6,987 bases of DNA from Pseudomonadota bacterium (lineage in GTDB: Bacteria; Pseudomonadota; Alphaproteobacteria; CACIAM-22H2). Shown here in pieces: positions 1 to 6,985 of this stretch. The notes below the pieces were generated by a model. That model saw only the letters and a program-made list of their open reading frames with translations. It was not told the DNA's origin and ran no database searches. The stretch spans positions 1 to 6,987 of the forward strand of contig JAIUNH010000214.1 of assembly GCA_020161965.1 (NCBI GenBank), given 5' to 3'. The first letter of the stretch is position 1. Each line of letters begins with the position of its first letter. The position numbers and the translations under genes are program-made.

Positions 1-138
1 CACGAAACTGAAGGCCGCAAAGACCACCACCAGTGGAAGAGCTCGAGCCAAGCGCATGCGGAGGTGCCTCACGAGAAACGCCGTGACTGGAATGGACTGC
101 CTGAGGCGGCTGTCGGCCACGCCTGACATGTGCGTCAT
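1..138 (-). CDS. Start of an unidentified downstream gene, possible N-terminal membrane or signal segment (3' part outside window)
   Basis: Only 46 codons are visible, starting at an ATG at 138-136 that has GAGAGG 6 nt upstream and lies 10 bp after the TGA at 151-149. The peptide begins MTHMSGVADSRL, contains several arginines, and then has a hydrophobic run, LPLVVVFAAFSFV, at the window edge. An in-frame ATG at 57-55, with an AGG about 9 nt upstream, would give MRLARALPLVVVF, which looks like the basic and hydrophobic parts of a signal peptide or first membrane helix. It is in the same frame as nasA with no stop between, so it could instead be an unusual nasA C-terminal extension. No family can be named from so little sequence. 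The uroporphyrinogen-III methyltransferase that often follows such operons is not recognisable here. Confidence 0.4.
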   Translation of the reverse strand, partial: MTHMSGVADSRLRQSIPVTAFLVRHLRMRLARALPLVVVFAAFSFV

Positions 139-144
139 GGTGTG

Positions 145-150
145 CCTCTC
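145..150 (-). promoter_or_regulatory. Probable ribosome binding site for the gene starting at 138
   Basis: GAGAGG with a 6-nt spacer (CACACC) before the ATG at 138-136. It overlaps the TGA at 151-149 that is the likely original nasA stop, the arrangement expected between adjacent genes in an operon. Confidence 0.5.
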
Positions 151-2769
151 AGAAGGAGCCCGACAACTGCCCGCCGATGCTGCCAAACGGCGCGAAGCGC
201 TCGCCAGCCGTCTGCCGACCCATGACGAGAACTCGGGCACGCAGGAACCGCAATTGGTGCCGGCCTTCGTCGCCGTTCCGATCGCAGCGGCGCTGTCGCA
301 ACCGGCCGCTATCGCATCTTCGATTGCGCCGGCGCATACGCCATGGCACGCGCAGACCAAGGCACCCGAAGCCGCAGCACCGTCCGGCGCGGCGCCCGAC
401 AGAAGTGTGCGGCGCTCGGCCGGATCGAGCGCATCCTTCGCGAATAATCCGGCGAGCCATGTCGCGTCGGGCAGCGTTTCACGCGGGCCGATGAACAACA
501 CGGCTTGCAGGCTTCCATCGGCGAAGATCGCGGCGCGATAGCGCCCACTCGCGGCATCGACATAATCGATGCGGTCATCGCCCTGGCCGATCAACACGTC
601 GATATCCGGCGGCATCATGCCCGCGATGTCGTAGCGCGTATGCCCATTGCCGGTACTCGCGAGCCAATAATCGGCAACGGGCGCCGCATCGTCGCGCCGC
701 AGCAAGAAGCCTTCCCAGGCGGGCGTCCAGGCTTCGAGAGTCGCGGGCGTGTGTTTGAGTTCGGGTTGACCCGAAATCGGATCGACGACCGGGTTGATCG
801 TCGCGTTGACGCGGGCGTGCGATCCATGCGTGCCGGTCCAATGGAAAGGCGCGAAGGTCGTGCCGGGCACTTGCCCATCTTCAAGGCGCACGCGCAGCAA
901 CGCCGAACCCCAGCGCGACGATAATTTCGCGAAGCCGCCATCGGCAAGACCGTGCTTGGCCGCGTCGGCCGGATTGACCGCGACATAGGCTTCGCGGATA
1001 TGGCCCGCGAGGCGCGGGGATTTGCCGGTGCGCGTCATCGTATGCCACTGGTCGCGCACGCGGCCGGTATTGAGAACAAGCGGGAACGCGGCGTCGGGCG
1101 CGTTGACCGGTGCGCGCGGCGCCGTGGGCACGAATTTCGCCTTGCGATCTTGCGTGAAGAACCCGCCCTCGGCGAAGAGGCGTTCGCGCGCCGGCCATTG
1201 CGCCGGCCGCATCGTTTCGTAATCGACGCCAATCAAATGCGACAGATCGAAGTCACGCGTGCCGTTATTCTCGAACATCGACAGGCGCGCGTGCTCGGCG
1301 AAGATCTCGGCCGGGCCGTTCCATGCGAAGGCATCCTCGGCCCCAAGCCGCTTGGCGACCTGCGCGACGATCCACCAATCCTGCTTGGCTTCGCCCGGCG
1401 ATTTCAGAAACGGGCGCTGGCGCGAAATCCGCCGCTCGCTGTTCGTCACCGTGCCGTCCTTCTCGCCCCAAGCGAGTGCGGGCAATTTCACATGCGCATG
1501 GTCGAGCGTATCGGTGCGCGCGACGCAATCCGACACGACGACCAGTTTGCATTTGGCCAGCGCCGCCTTCACGCGATCGGCGTCCGGCAGGCTCGCAGCC
1601 GGGTTCGTCGCCATCACCCAGACGGCCTCGATCTCACTCCGATCGATCGCCGCGAATAGATCGACGGCCCTCAAGCCGGGCTTGGTCGCGATCGTGGGGC
1701 TATTCCAAAAGCGCCGCACGCGATCGACATCGGCGGGTGCGAAATCCATATGGGCGGCGAGTTGGTTCGCCAAGGCGCCGACCTCGCGCCCGCCCATCGC
1801 GTTGGGCTGACCGGTGACCGAGAACGGCCCGGCACCGGGCTTGCCGATACGGCCCGTGGCAAGATGGCAATTGACGATCGCGTTGACCTTGTCGACGCCA
1901 GCCGACGACTGGTTCACGCCTTGCGAATAGACCGTCACCGTCTTCGCCGTCCTCGCGAACATCTCGTAGAACGCCGCCACGTCGCGCGGATGCAGGTCGC
2001 AATCACGCGCGACCGCCGCGCGGTCGGGCAGATCGCCCAAGGTCGCGAAGCCGCTCGTGTGCGCAGCGACGTAATCGGTATCGACCGCCCCCGCTTCGTG
2101 CAGATGGCGCAGCAGGCCGGCGAACAACGTCACGTCACTGCCCGATCTCAATGGCAGATGCAACTCGGCATCCTCGCAGCTCGCCGTGCGACGCGGATCG
2201 ATCACCACCAGCTTGGGCAATCCGCCACGCCGTGCGCGCGCCGCCAAGATGCGCTGATGCAGTACGGGGTGGCACCAGGCGAGATTGGAGCCGACCAGCA
2301 CGATCAGGTCGGCCAGCTCGAAATCTTCGTAGTTGCCGGGCACGGTGTCGGATCCAAAGGCGCGCTTATGCCCGGCGACCGACGACGCCATACACAGGCG
2401 CGAATTCGTGTCGATATTCGCCGTCCCGAGCCAGCCTTTGATCAGCTTGTTGGCGGCGTAATAGTCCTCGGTCAGCAATTGGCCGGAGACGTAGAACGCG
2501 ACCGCGTCGGGGCCCTTGCGCGAAACGATTTCCGCAAAACCGTCGGCGACGCGATCCAATGCCGTGTCCCAATCGACGCGCTTGCCGTCGATCTCCGGAT
2601 ACAGCAAGCGGCCGTCGAGATCGATCGTTTCGCCGAGTACCGAGCCCTTGGAGCATAAGCGGCCGAAATTCGCCGGATGATCCGGATCGCCTTTGATCGT
2701 GCCGTCGGAAGACGCGATCACGCCGCACCCCACGCCGCAATAAGGGCACGTGGTGTGCGCCGTCGCCAT
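149..2769 (-). CDS. nasA: Assimilatory nitrate reductase, Mo-bis-MGD catalytic subunit with C-terminal BFD-like [2Fe-2S] domain (3' end uncertain)
   Basis: Cytoplasmic reduction of nitrate to nitrite, the first step of the pathway. The N terminus has the [4Fe-4S] pattern C8, C11, C15, C39 (TTCPYCGVGC, then RLCSKG) with the conserved lysine K41. NSRLCMASSVAG carries C126, the expected Mo ligand. TGQPNAMGGREVG (319-331) and MATNPAASLPD (about 386-396) are typical molybdopterin oxidoreductase motifs. NTGRVRDQWHTMTRTGK (567-583) opens the C-terminal dinucleotide-binding domain. A BFD-like [2Fe-2S] domain follows with C806, C808, C840 and C843 (CACHGVC, then TNCGSC). There is no Tat signal, as expected for a cytoplasmic enzyme. 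The ATG overlaps the upstream TGA by one base. The frame has no stop after the BFD domain and stays open to position 1; the end given here is the TGA at 151-149 in another frame, which sits at the family's usual length (about 870 residues) and implies a frameshift near position 200. Confidence 0.93.
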
Positions 2770-4301
2770 CAATAGACGTCCCGCTGATAGCGTTTATCGG
2801 CGGCGAGTTTCTGGACGAAGGCTTTCGCGGCGGCTTCGTCCATACCGCCTTGCGCCGCGACGATCTCGCGCAATGCCGCGTCCACGTCGCGCGCCATGCG
2901 GCTGGCGTCCCCGCACACATATATGTGTGCGCCTTCGTTCAGCCACGCCCAGAGCTCGGCGCCGGCGTCGCGCATCCGATCCTGGACATAGATTCTCTTC
3001 GTACCATCGCGCGAGAAAGCAAGATCGAGCCGCGTGAGCGTACCATCGGCTTGGAAGGCTTCGATCTCATCGCGATAGATGAAGTCGCAGGCTTCGTGCT
3101 GATCGCCGAAGAACAGCCAGTTCTTGCCCGGCGCTTTCGTCGCGCGGCGCTCTTCCAGAAAGGCGCGGAAGGGGGCGATTCCCGTCCCCGGCCCGATCAT
3201 GATGACCGGTTTCGACAGATCGTCGGGCAAGCGGAAGCCATGTGCCGGCTGCACGAAGCAGCGCAAGCCGGCCCCCGGCGGATGGCGCTCGGCCAGGAAG
3301 GTCGAAGCGACACCGTGACGTGCGCGACCGTTGCGCTTGTAGCGCACCACGCCGATGGTCAGATGCACCTCGCCTTGATGCGCGCGCGGGCTCGACGCGA
3401 TCGAATAGAGGCGCGGCTGCAATTCTTCGAGGCTCGCCAGAAGTTCGTCGAGCGGCGGACGTACCGCCGGAAATTTCAGCAACAGGTCAAGCAGATCGGG
3501 ATCGGCGAGCGGCGCATCCGCCGCCCCATCGAGAATCTTGGCGAGGCCGTCGCGATCCGCCGCCGTCGCATGCTTCATCATCGCCTCGACGACGCTATCG
3601 CCGGGCCGCGCGATATCAAGGATCGTGCTCAACATCTCGCCAAGCGACATGCGTCGCCCGTCGCGTTCGACCGCCAGCGCCGAGTCCGCCCCCAACGCCG
3701 CGACGACCGCCGCCGCCAATTCGGGAGCGATCGGCGCATATAGCCCGAACGCATCGCCGGGCCGATAGTCGAGCCCCGTGCCCGACAAATCGAACACGAC
3801 ATGGCGCGTATCCTTGGCCGAACCTTCGCCGTTCAACGGCGCGGCACCCTTGAATACGGCTTCGGCGATCAAGCGACCAGGCGGATGCGCGGCTTCGGCT
3901 TTGATCGCGGGCGCCGCGACGGCCGGCGCTTCGGCCATCAAGGCGCGCAACGCCTTGCTCGTTTCCTTGCCGCCGGGCACGCATTTGCCGAGCGATTTTT
4001 CGGCACCCGACGCGATCGCCTCGCCATAGCTCTGGCACAGATAGCCGCATTGGCCGCAATCGAGTTGCGCCATCGCCGCCATCAATCGGCGCGGCAAAGC
4101 GCGGTCCTTGGCCAACGCCAGACGTTCGTCGAGATCGAATGCCGGATCGTGCCAGGGGAAATCCTCCTCCACGACGGCCGGCGCGGCATTCGTTTCGCCG
4201 GTGTCGCCGCCCATCATCCCGGCGAAGTAGCCGTTGAGCCACGCGCGCTGCGGCGCGCTGAACGGCGCTTCATCGGGTAGTTTGGGAATATAGATCGTCA
4301 C
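2769..4301 (-). CDS. CysJ-like NADPH/FAD reductase with an Fe-S domain in place of flavodoxin
   Basis: A 510-residue flavoprotein, probably the electron donor to the adjacent NirA. Domains in order: an N-terminal helix-like motif PFSAPQRAWLNGYFAGM (13-29) resembling the N terminus of E. coli CysJ; a short Fe-S domain with C82, C85, C89 and C107 (CGQCGYLC, then GKCVPGG), resembling the RnfB-type 4Fe-4S domain; an Ala/Pro-rich linker (about 122-140); a CysJ-type FAD domain with RLYSIASSP (297-305) and GVASTF (330-335); and an NADPH domain with IGPGTGIAPFRAF (369-381), YVCGDASRMARDV (461-473) and the CysJ-type terminus RYQRDVY. No FMN-binding flavodoxin domain is present, although CysJ has one of about 150 residues. 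The start is GTG at 4301-4299, supported by AAGGAAG 7 nt upstream and by the 4-bp overlap with the nirA stop. It is often annotated as sulfite reductase alpha subunit; a role in nitrite reduction is inferred from the operon. Confidence 0.92.
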   Translation of the reverse strand: MTIYIPKLPDEAPFSAPQRAWLNGYFAGMMGGDTGETNAAPAVVEEDFPWHDPAFDLDERLALAKDRALPRRLMAAMAQLDCGQCGYLCQSYGEAIASGAEKSLGKCVPGGKETSKALRALMAEAPAVAAPAIKAEAAHPPGRLIAEAVFKGAAPLNGEGSAKDTRHVVFDLSGTGLDYRPGDAFGLYAPIAPELAAAVVAALGADSALAVERDGRRMSLGEMLSTILDIARPGDSVVEAMMKHATAADRDGLAKILDGAADAPLADPDLLDLLLKFPAVRPPLDELLASLEELQPRLYSIASSPRAHQGEVHLTIGVVRYKRNGRARHGVASTFLAERHPPGAGLRCFVQPAHGFRLPDDLSKPVIMIGPGTGIAPFRAFLEERRATKAPGKNWLFFGDQHEACDFIYRDEIEAFQADGTLTRLDLAFSRDGTKRIYVQDRMRDAGAELWAWLNEGAHIYVCGDASRMARDVDAALREIVAAQGGMDEAAAKAFVQKLAADKRYQRDVY

Positions 4302-6067
4302 GCCGCCACTTCCTTGGCGCGCGGATCAAGCGCCGCGCGCAGACAAGCGACATCCTGGCGCGACGCCCAAGCGTGGAAACTTTCGCCCGGCTGGCGTGCG
4401 GCGAGATAGGCAGTCAGCAACGCTTCGATCCGGACCGGCAGCGCATCGGCCGCGACGTCGCACATCACCTCGCGGCCAAGCCCCCGCTCCGCCCCGGCCC
4501 CGCCGCCGACGAGCAGATGATAGCCTTCGATCTGCGCGTCGCCCGCGTCGATCTTGGTCGCGATCAAGCCGATATCGCCGACATAATGCTGCGCGCAGGA
4601 ATGATGGCAGCCGGTCAGGTGGATATTGACCGGCGTATCGAGAGCCAGCCGCGCCTCGAGATGCGCCGCGATGGCCTCGGCATGCAGCTTGGTATTCGCG
4701 GCGGCGAATTTGCAGCCCGCATTGCCCGTGCAGGCGATCAAGCCACCGCGCGGATTGGACGCGCGCCAATCGAGACCGAGCGCCTCGATCGCCGCTTTCG
4801 CCGCGTCGAGTTGGGCGTCGGGCACGTTGGGGATCAGCAGATTCTGCCATACGGTCAAGCGCAGCGCGCCGCTGCCGAATTTCTCGGCGATCTCGGCGAT
4901 GCCGCGCATTTGCGCCGCTTCCATGCGCCCCGCCGACATCACCACGCCGATCCAGTTGAGGCCGGGCTGCTTTTGCGCGTGCACGCCCAAATGCCCCGCA
5001 CGATCGATGGCCCCGCGCGCTTCGCACGCATCGAGCGGCACGCGATCGAGCTTGCGGCCGAGCGTCGTTTCGACTTCCATCAAGAACTTGTCAAAGCCCC
5101 AAGCGTCGAGCAGATATTTGAGCCGCGCCTTCTTACGGTCGGTGCGGTCGCCATGCGCGCAATAGACGCGCAGAATCGCGTCGGAAACGGCGATGGCGTC
5201 TTTGGGCGCCACGACCACGCCGGTAGCGCGCGCGAAATCGTGATGGCCGGTGATGCCGCCCAGCATTAGGCGGAACCACACGCCTGGCACCACGCTTTGA
5301 CCTTCCCCGATCGTTACGGCCGCGAAACCGATGTCGTTCGTATCCTCCAACACGCCGATTTTGCCGCCGCCGTCGAAGGCGATGTTGAACTTGCGCGGCA
5401 GTGCGGAAAGATGGCGGCTGTTGAGGATATGGTGCTGGAGCTTCTTGCCGAGATCGCGCGTATCGATCAGTTCCTGGGGATCGATCCCGGCGGCCGGGCT
5501 GCCGGTGATGTTGCGGATGTTATCGGCCCCCGTGCCGCGCGCGGTCAGGCCGAGTTCCTGCAACTCGATCAGGAAGTCCGGCGCATCCTTGGGCGCGATC
5601 TCGCGGATCTGGAGATTGTTGCGCGTCGTCACATGCGCATAGCTGCCGCCCATTTTGTCGGCGAGATCGGCAAGGCCGCGCATCTGGCGCGCATCGAGCA
5701 CGCCGTGATGGATGCGCAGGCGGCACATATAGGAATCTTGCGCCGGCGCGACGTGGAAAAGGCCGAAATACTTCGTGAGGAACACGTCGGACCCTTTCGG
5801 GGCCGAATTGGTTTCGGCCGCTGCGACCAGCGCGTCCCAACGATCGAGCGGCGGCGTCTTGCGCTTGGCCTGTTCCTCGGCCGAGAGCTTGCCGCCCTTC
5901 GCAAGCACGCGTTCCTGTGCTTCGAACATCGCGGCATCGGGGTTGGGCGAGGCTGCGCCGCCGCCGACCGCGAGGCCGGCGGGCAAGCCCAAGGCCGCGC
6001 GGCGTGCGGTGACGCCGGTCGCGAACCCCGCGAGATATTGTTTCTGCTCGTCGGTGAAATCGTCCAT
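4298..6067 (-). CDS. nirA: NirA-family assimilatory nitrite reductase (siroheme, [4Fe-4S])
   Basis: A 589-residue cytoplasmic hemoprotein that should carry out the six-electron reduction of nitrite to ammonium. The fold is the duplicated nitrite/sulfite reductase type: ferredoxin-like half-domains around residues 95-160 and 365-430, each followed by a siroheme/[4Fe-4S] domain. Cluster ligands fit the family pattern: C446 and C452 (ACTGNAGCKF) with C487 and C491 (TGCHHSCAQ). Basic residues expected at the siroheme pocket are visible in CRLRIHHG (115-122), TTRNNLQIR (147-155), NIRNITGSP (183-191) and PRKFNIAFDGG (224-234). Length is normal for the NirA family. The ATG start is 3 bp past the upstream stop, with a modest AGGCGG about 8 nt upstream. 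The 3' end overlaps the next gene by GTGA. An assimilatory sulfite reductase hemoprotein (CysI-like) is the alternative, especially because the partner is CysJ-like; adjacency to nasA and the overall NirA-type sequence favour nitrite. Confidence 0.93.
   Translation of the reverse strand: MDDFTDEQKQYLAGFATGVTARRAALGLPAGLAVGGGAASPNPDAAMFEAQERVLAKGGKLSAEEQAKRKTPPLDRWDALVAAAETNSAPKGSDVFLTKYFGLFHVAPAQDSYMCRLRIHHGVLDARQMRGLADLADKMGGSYAHVTTRNNLQIREIAPKDAPDFLIELQELGLTARGTGADNIRNITGSPAAGIDPQELIDTRDLGKKLQHHILNSRHLSALPRKFNIAFDGGGKIGVLEDTNDIGFAAVTIGEGQSVVPGVWFRLMLGGITGHHDFARATGVVVAPKDAIAVSDAILRVYCAHGDRTDRKKARLKYLLDAWGFDKFLMEVETTLGRKLDRVPLDACEARGAIDRAGHLGVHAQKQPGLNWIGVVMSAGRMEAAQMRGIAEIAEKFGSGALRLTVWQNLLIPNVPDAQLDAAKAAIEALGLDWRASNPRGGLIACTGNAGCKFAAANTKLHAEAIAAHLEARLALDTPVNIHLTGCHHSCAQHYVGDIGLIATKIDAGDAQIEGYHLLVGGGAGAERGLGREVMCDVAADALPVRIEALLTAYLAARQPGESFHAWASRQDVACLRAALDPRAKEVAA
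4309..4315 (-). promoter_or_regulatory. Ribosome binding site deciding the GTG start of the CysJ-like gene
   Basis: AAGGAAG lies inside the last codons of nirA, 7 nt upstream of the GTG at 4301-4299. There is no nearby ATG in this frame that would preserve the N-terminal PFSAPQRAWLNGYF motif, so the GTG is the best start. The start codon and the nirA stop share GTGA. Confidence 0.7.
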
Positions 6068-6070
6068 GGC

Positions 6071-6985
6071 CTAGGCCGCCTGGGAAACCGGGGCGCCGAA
6101 CGCGATGCGATCGCGCCAGCACGACACGTCGCGCTTTTCGGCGATCGCCGCCGCGTACCACGCTGAAGCTTCGGTATCGCCGTAGAGAACCGCACCTTCC
6201 AAACGATCGTCGCGCAGGATCAGCTTGCGATAAACGCCAAGTGCGGGATCGGAAAAGACCAGCGTTTCCGCCCCCGGCGCTTCGCGCACGATACCGGCGG
6301 AGAACAGCGCGACGCCGGAAACCTTCAGCGTCGTCGCGACACTCGATCCTTCATACGAAGCCGCACGCCCGGCCAGAATTTCGGCGAGGATCCGCGCCTG
6401 CTCCCAGATCGGGCCGACCAGACCGAAACACATTCCGCGATGTTCGACGCATTCGCCCAAGCCGTAGATATCGGGATCGGCCGTCCGCAGTGCGTCGTCG
6501 ATCCGGACCCCGCGCCCGCAATCGAGCCCGGCCGATTTCGCCAAGGCGATCTCCGGCGCGATGCCGACAGCCATGACGACGAGTGATGCCGGAAGCCGCG
6601 TGCCGTCTTTCAGCACAACGGCGTCCGGTTCGATCCGGTCGGTCGATGCGCCGAGATAAAGTGAAATGCCGCGCGCGGCGATTTCCGCCGCCAGCAGTTT
6701 TGCCGCGCGCGCATCGAGCTGACGTTCCATCAGATCGTCCATCAGATGGACGAGCGCCACGCGCACGCCACGCTTGGCAAGACCGTAAGCGGCCTCGAGG
6801 CCGAGCAAGCCGCCGCCGATCACGACGGCGGTGCTGCCTTTTTCGGCGGCGCGCAAACGCTCGATATCGGCGAGATCGCGGAACGCGACGGCGCGTTCGG
6901 CTCCGGGCAGGTTCAACCGGATCGCGCGCGAACCGGTCGCGAGCACGAGCTTGCCGTAGCTTTCGCGCCTTCCGGAAGCGAGCGT
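6071..6985 (-). CDS. FAD/NAD(P)H-dependent oxidoreductase, NirB N-terminal-like (5' end outside window)
   Basis: Pyridine-nucleotide disulfide-type flavoprotein, presumably cytoplasmic, likely passing NAD(P)H electrons to the nitrate or nitrite reductase of this operon. The first 304 visible codons run in from the right edge; by comparison with NirB roughly 90-100 N-terminal residues, including the first FAD-binding Rossmann motif, are missing. Visible are KLVLATGSRA (residues 12-21 of the visible part), the NAD(P)H-binding VVIGGGLLGLEAA (about 54-66), HLMDDLMERQLD (about 80-91), which is characteristic of NirB/NasC-type reductases, and the second FAD motif IYGLGECVEHRG (about 173-184). The protein ends in TAG soon after the C-terminal reductase domain. 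It therefore has neither the BFD-like [2Fe-2S] domains nor the siroheme domain of full NirB. The nirA start follows after 3 bp. Family assignment is firm; the electron acceptor is inferred from context. A standalone NasC/NasB-like role is the main reading, a rubredoxin or ferredoxin reductase the alternative. Confidence 0.88.
   Translation of the reverse strand, partial: TLASGRRESYGKLVLATGSRAIRLNLPGAERAVAFRDLADIERLRAAEKGSTAVVIGGGLLGLEAAYGLAKRGVRVALVHLMDDLMERQLDARAAKLLAAEIAARGISLYLGASTDRIEPDAVVLKDGTRLPASLVVMAVGIAPEIALAKSAGLDCGRGVRIDDALRTADPDIYGLGECVEHRGMCFGLVGPIWEQARILAEILAGRAASYEGSSVATTLKVSGVALFSAGIVREAPGAETLVFSDPALGVYRKLILRDDRLEGAVLYGDTEASAWYAAAIAEKRDVSCWRDRIAFGAPVSQAA
6076..6081 (-). promoter_or_regulatory. 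Weak ribosome binding site upstream of nirA
   Basis: AGGCGG lies within the last codons of the upstream oxidoreductase, 8 nt before the nirA ATG at 6067-6065. It is a modest match; coupling to the upstream stop (TAG, 3 bp before the ATG) probably helps initiation. Confidence 0.4.

Noticed and set aside
38..60. Clustered SacI, XhoI and SphI-like hexamers near the left edge, suggestive of cloning-vector polylinker
   Set aside because: Such hexamers occur by chance in GC-rich DNA, no other vector sequence is present, and the stretch reads as a plausible N-terminal coding sequence on the minus strand.
61..70. Short inverted repeat GAGG-TG-CCTC as a possible terminator after nasA
   Set aside because: The stem is only 4 bp with a 2-base loop and has no T-run; it overlaps the probable downstream coding start.
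952..1659. Plus-strand open frame of about 235 codons opposite the nasA C-terminal half
   Set aside because: Antisense to the molybdopterin dinucleotide-binding domain and without any family resemblance.
1750..2658. Long plus-strand open frame of about 300 codons opposite nasA
   Set aside because: It is antisense to conserved NasA sequence, is rich in Arg and low-complexity stretches, and resembles no family. Long antisense frames are expected where third positions are mostly G or C.
2366..2920. Minus-strand open frame of about 184 codons spanning the CysJ-like/nasA junction
   Set aside because: It is in a different frame from both real genes, which are intact here with clear motifs; it is an overlapping shadow.
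2850..3743. Plus-strand open frame of about 297 codons opposite the CysJ-like gene
   Set aside because: Shadow of the FAD/NADPH reductase; composition is Arg/Ala-rich with no recognisable motif.
4298..6067. Histidines in TGCHHSCAQ of NirA as an abnormal cluster site
   Set aside because: The cysteine spacing is intact and, to my knowledge, CHHSCAQ is common in the alphaproteobacterial NirA family, so it is not an anomaly.
4373..6166. Two plus-strand open frames of nearly 300 codons each opposite nirA
   Set aside because: Both lie across the conserved siroheme reductase and show no motif of their own; explained by GC bias.
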